From Actinopolyspora alba (GTDB taxonomy: Bacteria; Actinomycetota; Actinomycetes; Mycobacteriales; Pseudonocardiaceae): a stretch of 64,000 bases of DNA. Below the pieces are notes generated by a model. The model ran no database searches, had not been told where the DNA came from, and saw only the letters and a list, made by a program, of their open reading frames with translations. Made by a program: the position numbers and the translations under genes. This document shows, one piece after another, positions 41,461-49,129 of the stretch; position 1 is the stretch's first letter, and each line of letters begins with the position of its first letter. The stretch is taken from NCBI RefSeq assembly GCF_900112765.1, contig NZ_FOMZ01000008.1, positions 1-64,000 on the forward strand, in the 5' to 3' direction.

Positions 41461-42044
41461 CCGAAGCGCTCACCGCCGAACGGGTCCTCGAAGCGGCCGA
41501 GGACACCCTCCGCCGCTTCGGGCCCGGCAAGACGACCGTGGTGGACGTGGCCCGCGCCCTGGGAGTCAGCCACGGCAGCGTGTATCGGCACTTCCCCAAC
41601 AAGGCCGCGTTGCGCGACGCCGTGGCGGAGCGCTGGCTGGAGCGGGTCAACGCACGACTGTGGCCGCTGACCACCGCCGACGGCTCGGCCACCGAACGGC
41701 TCCGGAGCTGGCTGGAACAGCTGAGCACGACCAAACGCCTGATGGCGCGGGAGGATCCGGAGCTGTTCGCGACCTACCACGCGCTGGCCACCGATTCGCG
41801 CGATGTGATCAGGGTGCACCTGGATACGCTGGCCGGGATGCTCGCGCGAATCATCTCCGACGGCGTCTCCCAGGGCGAGTTCGAGGTCGAGGACCCGCAC
41901 CGCGCCGCGCGGGCGGTGCTGACGGCCACCACGCGGTTCCACAACCCCGCACACGCCGCGGAGTGGGAGGAACCAGGGCTCGACGCGGACTTCGAGGAGG
42001 TCTGGGCACTGCTGCTGCTCGGCTTGGCGAGCGGACGCCGTTAG
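41457..42044 (+). CDS. TetR-family repressor, second gene of the reductase operon
   Basis: The protein is 195 residues, GTG 41457 overlapping the reductase stop. Helix-turn-helix: ERVLEAAEDTLRRFGPGKTT, VVDVARALGVSHGSVYRHFP, NKAALRDAVAERWL. The C-terminal domain has RLMAREDPELFATYHALATD and EWEEPGLDADFEEVWALLLLG, typical of the TetR_C group found next to oxidoreductases. The inverted repeat at 40405-40426 is the likely binding site, which would make this a self-limiting operon. Confidence 0.88.
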   Translation: MTEALTAERVLEAAEDTLRRFGPGKTTVVDVARALGVSHGSVYRHFPNKAALRDAVAERWLERVNARLWPLTTADGSATERLRSWLEQLSTTKRLMAREDPELFATYHALATDSRDVIRVHLDTLAGMLARIISDGVSQGEFEVEDPHRAARAVLTATTRFHNPAHAAEWEEPGLDADFEEVWALLLLGLASGRR

Positions 42045-42207
42045 GGCTTCGTGCCCGACCTCTCCGAGCGCCGGGACCGGGGGAACCCCGCACCGACTCT
42101 CGCCGCTGACCTCCCGCGTCGGGCGGATCCTCCCGGCGCGGGGGGACACGGTCGGGTTCCCCCGCGCGGTTCTCGCTCCGCCCACCGGTCCCGGCGCCAC
42201 ACGATTT

Positions 42208-42221
42208 GGTTGTGCACAACC
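42208..42221. promoter_or_regulatory. OhrR/MarR operator overlapping its own promoter
   Basis: GGTTGTGCACAACC is a perfect 14-bp palindrome. TTGGTT (42206-42211) and TATGCT (42228-42233), 16 bp apart, form a promoter around it. Transcription would begin near 42240, giving a leaderless mRNA for the regulator. Related TTGTG-CAA boxes occur at 44344 and 44374. Confidence 0.75.
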
Positions 42222-42239
42222 GACTGTTATGCTGCGCAC

Positions 42240-42752
42240 GTGTCGGACCGAACGGACGAAGCGCGGGAATCCGGCGGCGAATCGCCGCCCGCGGATTCCG
42301 AACAGCTGCTGCGGTTGGAGCGCCAGCTGTGCTTCGTGCTGCACGCCACCTCCCGCGCCTTCGACACGCTGTACCGGCCGGTGCTGGCGGAGCTCGGACT
42401 GACCTATCCGCAGTACCTGGTGATGCTCGCCGTTTGGGAGCACGGCGAACGCAGCGTCAAGGAACTGGGCCAATCGCTGCGGCTGGACTCCGGAACGCTG
42501 TCCCCGCTGCTCAAACGGCTGGAGAAGGCCGGCTTCGTACGGCGGGAACGCAGTCCGGACGATGAGCGCTCGGTGGTGGTGCACCCGACCGAGGAGGGCA
42601 TCGCGCTGCGGGAGCGGGCCGGTGACATTCCGCGGCGGATTCTCAGCGCCACGGGGTTGGACGAACAGCAGCTCGGCGAGCTGCACAGCGCGCTGAACAG
42701 CGTCACCTCGGCACTGGACCGAGCCGCCGAGGAGATCGACCGGCAGGACTGA
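42240..42752 (+). CDS. OhrR-like MarR-family redox regulator
   Basis: The protein is 170 residues from GTG 42240. The reactive-cysteine segment LERQLCFVLHATSRAF (cysteine near residue 29) is the OhrR signature, preceded by a disordered tail. The winged helix shows GLTYPQYLVMLAVWEHGERS, VKELGQSLRLDSGTLSPLLK, RLEKAGFVRRERSPDDERSV. OhrR repressors release DNA when organic hydroperoxides oxidise that cysteine. No ohr peroxidase gene is adjacent. The nearest genes with similar boxes are the oxidoreductases at 44459 and 45534. The promoter palindrome at 42208 argues for autoregulation. Confidence 0.88.
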   Translation: MSDRTDEARESGGESPPADSEQLLRLERQLCFVLHATSRAFDTLYRPVLAELGLTYPQYLVMLAVWEHGERSVKELGQSLRLDSGTLSPLLKRLEKAGFVRRERSPDDERSVVVHPTEEGIALRERAGDIPRRILSATGLDEQQLGELHSALNSVTSALDRAAEEIDRQD

Positions 42753-42865
42753 GCGCTCCCACCGGTCCACGACTTTCCGCCGGTCCACGACTTTCCACCG
42801 TTCCGGTCCGCACCGGCAGTCGACGCCCCCGCGAGGGGTTTCCGCCCCCGATCTCGGGGCGGCGT

Positions 42866-42883
42866 CGATTTCTCGCGAAATCG
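42866..42883 (+). repeat. Interspersed palindrome, copy 4
   Basis: Exact core with flanks GT before and CCGC after, as in copy 1. Confidence 0.85.
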
Positions 42884-42928
42884 CCGCCCCGGTAGGGCTC
42901 CCAAAGCCGAGCTCCCACCACGCCCGCG

Positions 42929-43075
42929 ACCGGCGCCGCCGCGGGTTCTCTCGTGGTGCTCTCGCGAGGGCGGCCCCAGACGTTGTGTAGTACCTACCCG
43001 ATGTCGGGGCACCCGCGGCGAGAGCCCGCGAGAGGTTCCGCCACCCGAGCCACTACGGCAGCCGAGCCGCTCCTG
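42929..43075 (+). repeat. Long intergenic repeat, copy B
   Basis: Similar to 30367-30513 over about 145 bp. Common blocks are CGCCGCCGCGGGT, CTCTCGCGAGG, AGACGTTGTGTAG, CTACCCGATGTCGGGGCA and GCGAGAGGTTCCGCCA. The palindrome core is about 60 bp upstream, compared with about 145 bp in copy A. Confidence 0.8.
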
Positions 43076-43086
43076 CCCCAGGGTTG

Positions 43087-44115
43087 TCACCGCCTGCGGC
43101 GCAGCTCCTTGCGCTCCAGATCCGGCGGGGTCCAGCCGACATCGGCCGGGTTGAGCGTGGTCCCCGGCGGCACGACCTCGTCGATGCGGTCCAGCGTCGC
43201 CGCGTCGAGGCGGATGTCCGCCGCGCCGAGCTGGGACTCCAGCTGCTCCATGGTGCGCGGCCCGATGATCGGCGCGGTCACCGCGGGGTGGCTGAGCACG
43301 AACGCCAGCGCCAGGTCCACCAGTGTGATCCCGGAGTCGGCGGCCAGCCGCGCCAGCTCCTCGACGGCGTCGAGCTTGCGCACGTTGTCGGGCTCGCTCG
43401 GGTCGAACCGGTCGGGCATGAAGTTGGCCCGGTGGGTGTTCGGTGCGTCCTGCCCCCGCCGGTACTTGCCGGAGAGCCAACCGCCGGACAGCGGGCTCCA
43501 CGGGAGCACACCCATGCCGTACTCGCGGGCCACCGGCAGCACGTCGGCCTCGATCCCCCTCGTCAGGATCGAGTAGGGCGGCTGCTCGGTGACGAACCGC
43601 TCCCGCACGCGCTGCTCGGCCACCCAGTGGGCTTCCACGATCCGGTGAGCGGGGAACGTGGAGCAGCCCGCGTAACGGATCTTGCCGTCCCGGATCAGGT
43701 CGGTCAGCGCACCCAGCGTCTCGTCGATGTGGGTGTCGGGATCGGGCCGGTGGATCTGGTAGAGATCGATGTAGTCAGTACGCAGCCTGCGCAGGCTGTT
43801 TTCCACCTCGCGGACGATCCAGCGGCGCGAGTTGCCGCGCCGGTTGGGGTCCTCGCCCATCGGGGCGTGCGCCTTGGTGGCCAGCACGACGTCGTCCCTG
43901 CGACCATCGGCGAGGGCCTTGCCAACGATCTCCTCCGACTCGCCGTGCGAGTACACATCGGCGGTGTCGATGAAGTTGATGCCCGCGTCCAGCGCGCGGT
44001 GGATGATTCGAATCGAGTCGTCGTGATCGGGGTTGCCCCAGGCACCGAAGTTCATGGCGCCCAGGCACAGCGGGCTGACCTTGACTCCGGTCCTGCCGAG
44101 TGAAACGTGGTCCAC
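43087..44115 (-). CDS. Aldo-keto reductase (YajO/general AKR type)
   Basis: The protein is 342 residues, GTG 44115 with AGGAGAGG upstream. Catalytic residues are in FIDTADVYSHGESEEIVGKA (D and Y), VVLATKAHAP (K) and YIDLYQIHRPDPDTHIDETL (H). The late VTAPIIGPRTMEQLESQLGA segment binds the NADPH phosphate. All four catalytic residues are present, unlike the reductase at 40435. It is transcribed away from the oxidoreductase pair; the shared upstream region (44116-44458) contains two OhrR-like boxes, so it may belong to the same peroxide or electrophile response. Confidence 0.9.
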   Translation of the reverse strand: MDHVSLGRTGVKVSPLCLGAMNFGAWGNPDHDDSIRIIHRALDAGINFIDTADVYSHGESEEIVGKALADGRRDDVVLATKAHAPMGEDPNRRGNSRRWIVREVENSLRRLRTDYIDLYQIHRPDPDTHIDETLGALTDLIRDGKIRYAGCSTFPAHRIVEAHWVAEQRVRERFVTEQPPYSILTRGIEADVLPVAREYGMGVLPWSPLSGGWLSGKYRRGQDAPNTHRANFMPDRFDPSEPDNVRKLDAVEELARLAADSGITLVDLALAFVLSHPAVTAPIIGPRTMEQLESQLGAADIRLDAATLDRIDEVVPPGTTLNPADVGWTPPDLERKELRRRR

Positions 44116-44343
44116 GGGTGTGGTCCTCTCCTGTCGTCGCTCGTTCCGATCGGTTCAGCCGGTGCTCACCGGCGGTTCGTGCGTGTCGCGGTCGATCGTG
44201 CGCCCCCGCTCCTCGGTGGCGAACACCGGCGGAACGGCACGGTCCCGGCGATCCGGTGACACTCCAGCCGATCACGACAACCTTTCCCACGGAAGTCTCG
44301 TGTCCCGTGAGTCGTTCTCCCCGACCGCCACGGCACAATATCA

Positions 44344-44355
44344 ATTGTGCGCAAT
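44344..44355. promoter_or_regulatory. OhrR-like box, distal
   Basis: ATTGTGCGCAAT, arms ATTG/CAAT with TTGTG-N2-CAA spacing as in the 42208 palindrome. Centred 30 bp (about three helical turns) from the next box. Confidence 0.6.
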
Positions 44356-44373
44356 ACAAACTTGGCAAGTTAA

Positions 44374-44385
44374 GTTGTGTACAAT
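44374..44385. promoter_or_regulatory. OhrR-like box, proximal
   Basis: GTTGTGTACAAT, same TTGTG-N2-CAA pattern. Its TACAAT half could be the -10 hexamer of the oxidoreductase operon. Confidence 0.6.
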
Positions 44386-44458
44386 GAAAGTTGGTATCGC
44401 CCGCGGGACGAAGCGGACGAGATCCCGAACCGAACCACGACCCCGGGAGAACAAGCAG

Positions 44459-45472
44459 TTGTCACTGCCCGAGACAGCACGAGAAGTACGGCTCGCCGAA
44501 CGCCCCAGCGGGTGGCCCACCGACAAGACCTTCGAGACCGCCACCGTGCCGGTGAGCGAACCGGCGGCCGGGCAACTGCTGGTACGCAACCTGGTGATGA
44601 GCGTCGACCCGGCCATGCGCGGCCAGATGGACGACCGCCCCTCCTACGTGGCCCCCTTCCAGGTCGGTGAGCCCCTGACCGGCGCGGCGGTCGGCGAGGT
44701 GGTCGCCTCCGAGGCCGAGGGCTTTCAGCCCGGCGACCTCGTGATGCACGTGCTCGGCTGGCGCGAGTACGCCGTGCTCGACGCCGGGGCCGCGAGGCGG
44801 TTGGATCCGGAGCTGGCCGACCCCAACGCGTTCCTCGGCGTGCTCGGCGCACCCGGACTGACCGCCTACACCGGGCTGTTCGAGATCACCGGGCTGCGCG
44901 AGACCGACGTCGTGTTCATCTCCGGCGCGGCGGGCGCGGTCGGCTCCATCGCCGGACAGCTCGCCAAGCTGCACGGGGCACGCCGGGTCATCGGCAGCGC
45001 CGGATCGGACGAGAAGGTCCGCCACCTCACCGAGGACCTCGGATTCGACGCCGCGTTCAACTACAAGCGGGGACCGGTGCACCAACAGCTGGTCGAAGCC
45101 GCCCCCGACGGCATCGACGTCTACTTCGACAACGTCGGCGGTGACCACCTGGAAGCCGCGATCCACACCATGAACGACTTCGGCCGCATCGCCATGTGCG
45201 GCGCGATCTCGCAGTACAACGAGGTCGACGCGCAGCCGGGTCCGCGCGGCATGTTCCAGATGGTCAGCAAGCGGCTCACCGCGCGCGGCTTCATCGTCAT
45301 CGACCACTTCGACAAGTACCCGGAGTTCATGACCGAGGTCGGCGGCTGGTTGCGCCAGGGACGCATCCGCTACGAGGAGACCGTGCTGCACGGTCTGGAC
45401 AGAGCCCCCGAGGCGTTCCTCGGCATGATGCGCGGCGAGAACACCGGCAAGATGCTGGTCGACCTGCGCTGA
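44459..45472 (+). CDS. NADP-dependent medium-chain oxidoreductase (CurA/leukotriene-reductase type)
   Basis: The protein is 337 residues, TTG 44459 with GGGAGA eight bases upstream. An upstream in-frame ATG at 44384 overlaps the operator and is unlikely. No zinc ligands are present. Landmarks are MSVDPAMRGQMDDRPSYVAP, LGAPGLTAYTGLFEITGL, the dinucleotide motif ISGAAGAVGSIAGQLAKLHG, AAFNYKRG and YFDNVGGDHLEAAIHTMNDF. The subfamily reduces double bonds of alpha,beta-unsaturated carbonyls with NADPH, a way to remove lipid-peroxidation products. This fits control by an OhrR-like repressor. The zinc alcohol dehydrogenase gene follows after 61 bp. Confidence 0.9.
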   Translation: MSLPETAREVRLAERPSGWPTDKTFETATVPVSEPAAGQLLVRNLVMSVDPAMRGQMDDRPSYVAPFQVGEPLTGAAVGEVVASEAEGFQPGDLVMHVLGWREYAVLDAGAARRLDPELADPNAFLGVLGAPGLTAYTGLFEITGLRETDVVFISGAAGAVGSIAGQLAKLHGARRVIGSAGSDEKVRHLTEDLGFDAAFNYKRGPVHQQLVEAAPDGIDVYFDNVGGDHLEAAIHTMNDFGRIAMCGAISQYNEVDAQPGPRGMFQMVSKRLTARGFIVIDHFDKYPEFMTEVGGWLRQGRIRYEETVLHGLDRAPEAFLGMMRGENTGKMLVDLR

Positions 45473-45533
45473 GCACAGCCGCTCCCCGCCGAACCGTGAA
45501 ATCGACAACCCACCTCATCCGGAGTTCACAGAC

Positions 45534-46586
45534 TTGAAGGCAACACTGCTCCACGGCCCGAAGGACATCCGCGTCGGCGAGGTCCCCGACCCCACGCTGC
45601 GGGAGAGCACCGACGCGATCGTGCGGGTGACCCACGCCTGCATCTGCGGCAGCGACCTGTGGCCCTACCGGGGCGTCGGGCTCGGTCCCGACGACGGATC
45701 GGCCGCCGAACCACAGCGAATCGGCCACGAGTTCCTCGGCGTGGTCGAGGAAACCGGCTCCGACGTGAACTCGCCGCAGCGCGGCGAGGTGGTGGTCTCG
45801 CCGTTCACCTTCTCCGACGGCAACTGCGAGTTCTGCGACGACGGGCTGCACACCTCCTGCGTCAACGGCGGCATGTGGGGCTCCGACGGAGTGGACGGCG
45901 GCCAGGGCGAGGCCGTGCGCGTGCCGCGGGCCGAAGGAACCCTGGTCCGGCTGCCCGGCGGCTCCGACGAGGCGCTGAGTGCCTCGCTGCTCACCCTCTC
46001 CGACGTGTTCAGCACCGGCCACCACGCCGCCGTGTCCGCCTCCGTGAAGCAGGGCTCCACAGTGGTCGTGGTCGGCGACGGCGCGGTCGGGCTGTCCGGC
46101 GTGCTCGCCTCCGCCCGCCTCGGCGCCGAACGGATCGTCATCATGGGCAGGCACACCCCGCGCACCGATCTGGCCAAGCGGTTCGGCGCCACCGACGTGG
46201 TGCCGGAACGCGGCGCCGAGGGCATCGAACGGGTACGCGAGCTCACCGGCGGGCACGGCGCCCCGCACGTGCTGGAGTGCGTCGGCACAGACGACTCGCT
46301 GGCCACCGCCGTGGGCGTGGTGCGCGACGGCGGGGCGATCGGCAGGGTCGGCGCGCCGACCTACGCGAACATCCCGCAGTCGGCCGAGGCGTTCTTCCGC
46401 AACGTCACCATCAGCGGCGGAGTCGCACCGGCACGCAACTACATCCCGGAGCTGCTGCCCGACGTGCTGGAAGGCAGGGTCCAGCCCGGCCTGGTGTTCG
46501 ACAAGGCGGTCGGGCTCGACGACGTGGCCGACGGCTACCGCGCCATGCACGAGCGCGAGGCGCTCAAGGTGCTGGTCCGCCCGTGA
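45534..46586 (+). CDS. Zinc-dependent alcohol dehydrogenase family protein
   Basis: The protein is 350 residues; start TTG 45534 with GGAG upstream (ATG starts are absent nearby). Catalytic zinc ligands are in HACICGSDLWPYRG and RIGHEFLGVVEE. A structural-zinc lobe reads DGNCEFCDDGLHTSCVNGG. The cofactor site is VVVVGDGAVGLSGVLASARL, followed by IVIMGRHTPRTDLAKRFGAT. It oxidises or reduces an unknown alcohol/aldehyde using NAD(P). It is probably co-transcribed with the oxidoreductase gene 61 bp upstream. Confidence 0.9.
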   Translation: MKATLLHGPKDIRVGEVPDPTLRESTDAIVRVTHACICGSDLWPYRGVGLGPDDGSAAEPQRIGHEFLGVVEETGSDVNSPQRGEVVVSPFTFSDGNCEFCDDGLHTSCVNGGMWGSDGVDGGQGEAVRVPRAEGTLVRLPGGSDEALSASLLTLSDVFSTGHHAAVSASVKQGSTVVVVGDGAVGLSGVLASARLGAERIVIMGRHTPRTDLAKRFGATDVVPERGAEGIERVRELTGGHGAPHVLECVGTDDSLATAVGVVRDGGAIGRVGAPTYANIPQSAEAFFRNVTISGGVAPARNYIPELLPDVLEGRVQPGLVFDKAVGLDDVADGYRAMHEREALKVLVRP

Positions 46587-46695
46587 CAGCCGGATGACCC
46601 GCACCGGCCGGGAACGAGCTGCCGTTCCCCGACCGGCCGCTCATCGACTGGCCCGTGCTGGACACCACCACGGTGTTCCGCACGGGGCGGAGACC

Positions 46696-46730
46696 GGTCC
46701 TCCCGATCGCTCGGGGCGGTCGGGAGGACC
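46696..46730. terminator. Bidirectional terminator between convergent genes
   Basis: GGTCCTCCCGA (46696-46706) pairs perfectly with TCGGGAGGACC (46720-46730) around 13 bases, seven bases from the arginase-family stop and 110 from the dehydrogenase stop. Confidence 0.75.
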
Positions 46731-46736
46731 TCGGGG

Positions 46737-47612
46737 TCAGCCGCGCGTGTTGTCCAGCAGCGGCGAGACCGCCTCGATCAACCGCTGCGCCGCCTGCGTG
46801 TCGGTCTCCCCGGTGGGCTGGATCGTCTCGAACTCACCGAGCTCCACACCGACCGTCTCGTGCTCGGCGAGCATCCCGGCCACCGCACGCAGTCCTTCGA
46901 GCGTGAGCCCGCCCGGCACCCGGTAGTCGGTGCCCAGCAGCCCCGGTTCGAGCACGTCGCAGTCGAGGTGGAAGTACACCGGCCTGCCCGCGACCGCGGT
47001 GCGGAGGTTGTCCACCATGTCCTCACCCGCGGACACGACGCTGATGGTGCCCTCGGAAAGCGACCGCTGTTCCGCCTCGTCGATGTCGCGCACACCGCCG
47101 AGCACGATGTTGCCCGGCGAGAGCTCCCCGCCGAGGCCGGAGTCCCACCTCCCGCTGGCACCGGCCAGCACCATGCCGCCCAGATAGCCGCTGTCGGAGG
47201 TCTCCGGGGTGTGCAGGTCGGGGTGCGCGTCCAGCCAGACCACGCAGGCGTCGGGCCGGTGCCGGGCGATGACCGGCAACGTCGCCAGTGCGACCGCGCA
47301 CCTGTTTAACGCGGTGACCGGCCTGGCTCCCGCCGCCAGCAAGGTCTCGTACCGGTCGGCGAGCCTGCGCAACTCCGGTAGCGCGGCGGTGAGTTCGGTT
47401 TCCCAGCCCGCGTTCAGCGCCGGACGCGACTGGCCGATCCGCGTCAGCCCGGCCCGCATGTAGCGGGCGAGTTCGGTGCCCAGGACCCGCGCCCCGGCCA
47501 TGGCACGATCGTTGTGGTCCCCCGCGCGCCCGTGAAACGCCGTGAGCGCCCAGTGGGACTCCGTGGGTGTCCCGGGAAACGCCGTGGCTTCCGAGCCTTC
47601 GCCTGCCGACAT
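46737..47612 (-). CDS. Arginase/agmatinase-family protein with altered first metal site
   Basis: The protein is 291 residues from ATG 47612, with GAGGAGGGGG upstream. Ureohydrolase metal motifs DAHPDLHTPE and HLDCDVLEPG are intact. The usual GGDHS, which gives the first metal-binding histidine, is replaced by ALNRCAVALATLP. This atypical pattern occurs in a set of actinomycete arginase-like proteins whose reaction is unknown, so the call is by fold only. It might hydrolyse a guanidino or related compound with one metal site changed, or use the cysteine. The gene is alone, convergent with the dehydrogenase. Confidence 0.8.
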   Translation of the reverse strand: MSAGEGSEATAFPGTPTESHWALTAFHGRAGDHNDRAMAGARVLGTELARYMRAGLTRIGQSRPALNAGWETELTAALPELRRLADRYETLLAAGARPVTALNRCAVALATLPVIARHRPDACVVWLDAHPDLHTPETSDSGYLGGMVLAGASGRWDSGLGGELSPGNIVLGGVRDIDEAEQRSLSEGTISVVSAGEDMVDNLRTAVAGRPVYFHLDCDVLEPGLLGTDYRVPGGLTLEGLRAVAGMLAEHETVGVELGEFETIQPTGETDTQAAQRLIEAVSPLLDNTRG

Positions 47613-47712
47613 TCGCCCCCTCCTCGCCTGGCTGCGGATTCGTGTCGAACACCAGCATCCTATTGGGGGATGCGGTCGACGGTGACGAGGAGTTGTCCGT
47701 GGATCCGCCGGG

Positions 47713-48390
47713 TCACCGGGTGGGCAGCGCGAGCAGCCGGTCCGCGACGGTGACGAGGTCGTCGCCGGTCACGTCGGGGGCGTCGAAGACGTCACCCGGT
47801 TCGCCCTCCAGTCGGGAGCACCACCCCGAGGTGCAGCCCGCGCGCTTGGCACCGTGGCAGTCCCAGGCGTGCACCGCGACCAGCGCCATGTCGCGAGGTG
47901 CCACTTCCAGCTGATAGGCGGTGGCCCGGTAGACGGTGGGCGAGGGCTTCCAGATGCCCGCCTGGTCGGCCGTGACCACCCGGTCCACGTACTGCGCCAG
48001 ACCGGCGTTGGCCAAGAAGCTCGCGGTGTTCTCCGGACTGCCGACGGTCAGGCATCCCACGCGCACCCCGGCCTCGGAGAGCTTGCGCAGCGCGGGCTCG
48101 GCGTCCGGGTGGGCGGGCAGCTGGGCGAAGCCGTCGAGCACGTGGTCGATGTCGGCCTCGCTCGCGGTGTGCTCGCTCTCGGTGCGCAGCGCCTGGCGGG
48201 CCACCGCGGGGAACGAAGCGAACTCGCCACTCAACGCCAGCGCCAGCGCGTCGCGCTGGAACCGCAGGAACCAGGGGTGCAGCATCTCGGCCGGCTGGCC
48301 GATGTCGGTGAAGCGGGTGTGCAGCGCGCGCAGGTCCAGCAGGGTCTCCAGCACGTCGAACGCGACTGCCACGGGCTTGGTGGTGCTCAT
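47713..48390 (-). CDS. Haloacid dehalogenase type II (HAD superfamily)
   Basis: The protein is 225 residues from ATG 48390, with GGAGG upstream. HAD motifs are the nucleophile in AVAFDVLETLLDL, VGCLTVGSPENTASFL (motif II, threonine in place of serine), lysine in AGIWKPSPTVYRA and the acidic end VAVHAWDCHGAKRAG. The WKPxxxVY stretch is typical of L-2-haloacid dehalogenases. It would hydrolyse a halogenated or other small acid through a covalent aspartyl intermediate. It is divergent from a TetR gene across an 80-bp region with a palindrome at 48442-48457, so it is probably controlled by that TetR. Confidence 0.85.
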   Translation of the reverse strand: MSTTKPVAVAFDVLETLLDLRALHTRFTDIGQPAEMLHPWFLRFQRDALALALSGEFASFPAVARQALRTESEHTASEADIDHVLDGFAQLPAHPDAEPALRKLSEAGVRVGCLTVGSPENTASFLANAGLAQYVDRVVTADQAGIWKPSPTVYRATAYQLEVAPRDMALVAVHAWDCHGAKRAGCTSGWCSRLEGEPGDVFDAPDVTGDDLVTVADRLLALPTR

Positions 48391-48441
48391 CGAACTACCT
48401 CCGTCTCGGATCGCCGCCGGTGGTTACCGGCAGCCGTACCC

Positions 48442-48457
48442 TACATACCGGTTTGTA
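48442..48457. promoter_or_regulatory. Operator/promoter between dehalogenase and TetR genes
   Basis: TACATACCGGTTTGTA, an imperfect 16-bp palindrome (one mismatched pair). TATAGT at 48456-48461 may be the -10 box of the TetR gene, whose ATG at 48470 would then be almost leaderless. Confidence 0.65.
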
Positions 48458-48469
48458 TAGTGGCAACCG

Positions 48470-49069
48470 ATGGTGGACACGAAGCACAGTGGGTCAATGA
48501 CGAGCGAACCCGGTTCGGCCAGACAACGCATCCTGCGAACGGCATCGCGGCTGTTCTACGAGTCGGGCATCCGGGCGGTGGGGGTAAACACGCTCGCGGC
48601 ACGGGCCGGGGTGACCAAGGTGACGCTGTACGCGCACTTCGGCTCGAAGGACGGGCTGGTGGCCGAGCACCTGGCCGAGCGGGACCGGCGCTGGCGGGAA
48701 ACCCTGGAACGCGTGTCGGCGGGAAGCGAGACGGCCGAGCAGCGGCTGTCGGCGGTGTTCGACGGCTACGAGGAGTGGACCGTGGCGGACGGGTTCCGGG
48801 GGTGCGGATTCGTCAACGCCGGTGTGGAGCTGACCGATCCCGAGCACCCCGGTCGCGAGATCATCGAGCGGAACAAGGACGGGATCCGCACGTGGCTGAC
48901 GGAGATCGCCGAGGCTGCCGGGTGCCCCGATCCGTCCGACGTGGCCGAGGAGTGGTTCCTGCTGCTGGAAGGAGCCGTGGTGCGCGCGACGCTGCGCAAG
49001 GACGCCACCCCGCTGCACCGGGCGCACCGGGCGGCGCTCCGGCTGCTCCGGGAGGAGGCCGGCGGCTGA
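48470..49069 (+). CDS. TetR-family repressor
   Basis: The protein is 199 residues from ATG 48470 (ATG 48497, MTSEPG, is possible). Helix-turn-helix: ARQRILRTASRLFYESGIRA, VGVNTLAARAGVTKVTLYAH, FGSKDGLVAEHLAERD. A C-terminal domain with FRGCGFVNAGVELTDPEHPG is common in TetR proteins next to small oxidative or dehalogenating enzymes. It likely represses itself and the divergent dehalogenase through the palindrome at 48442-48457. Palindrome copy 5 lies 25 bp after its stop. Confidence 0.88.
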   Translation: MVDTKHSGSMTSEPGSARQRILRTASRLFYESGIRAVGVNTLAARAGVTKVTLYAHFGSKDGLVAEHLAERDRRWRETLERVSAGSETAEQRLSAVFDGYEEWTVADGFRGCGFVNAGVELTDPEHPGREIIERNKDGIRTWLTEIAEAAGCPDPSDVAEEWFLLLEGAVVRATLRKDATPLHRAHRAALRLLREEAGG

Positions 49070-49093
49070 GGCCGCACCCGGCCAGGGGCGTGT

Positions 49094-49111
49094 CGATTTC
49101 TCGCGAAATTT
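49094..49111 (+). repeat. Interspersed palindrome, copy 5
   Basis: CGATTTCTCGCGAAATTT followed by ACGC. The right arm end differs (TTT for TCG), as in copy 6. It lies between the convergent ends of the TetR and anti-sigma genes. Confidence 0.8.
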
Positions 49112-49129
49112 ACGCAGCACCGAGAGGTG

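Larger units (their letters stand above)
42753..43086. other. Intergenic region with palindrome and long repeat
   Basis: 334 bp between convergent genes. It holds palindrome copy 4 (42866-42883) and long repeat copy B (42929-43075). No gene is supported. Confidence 0.6.
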
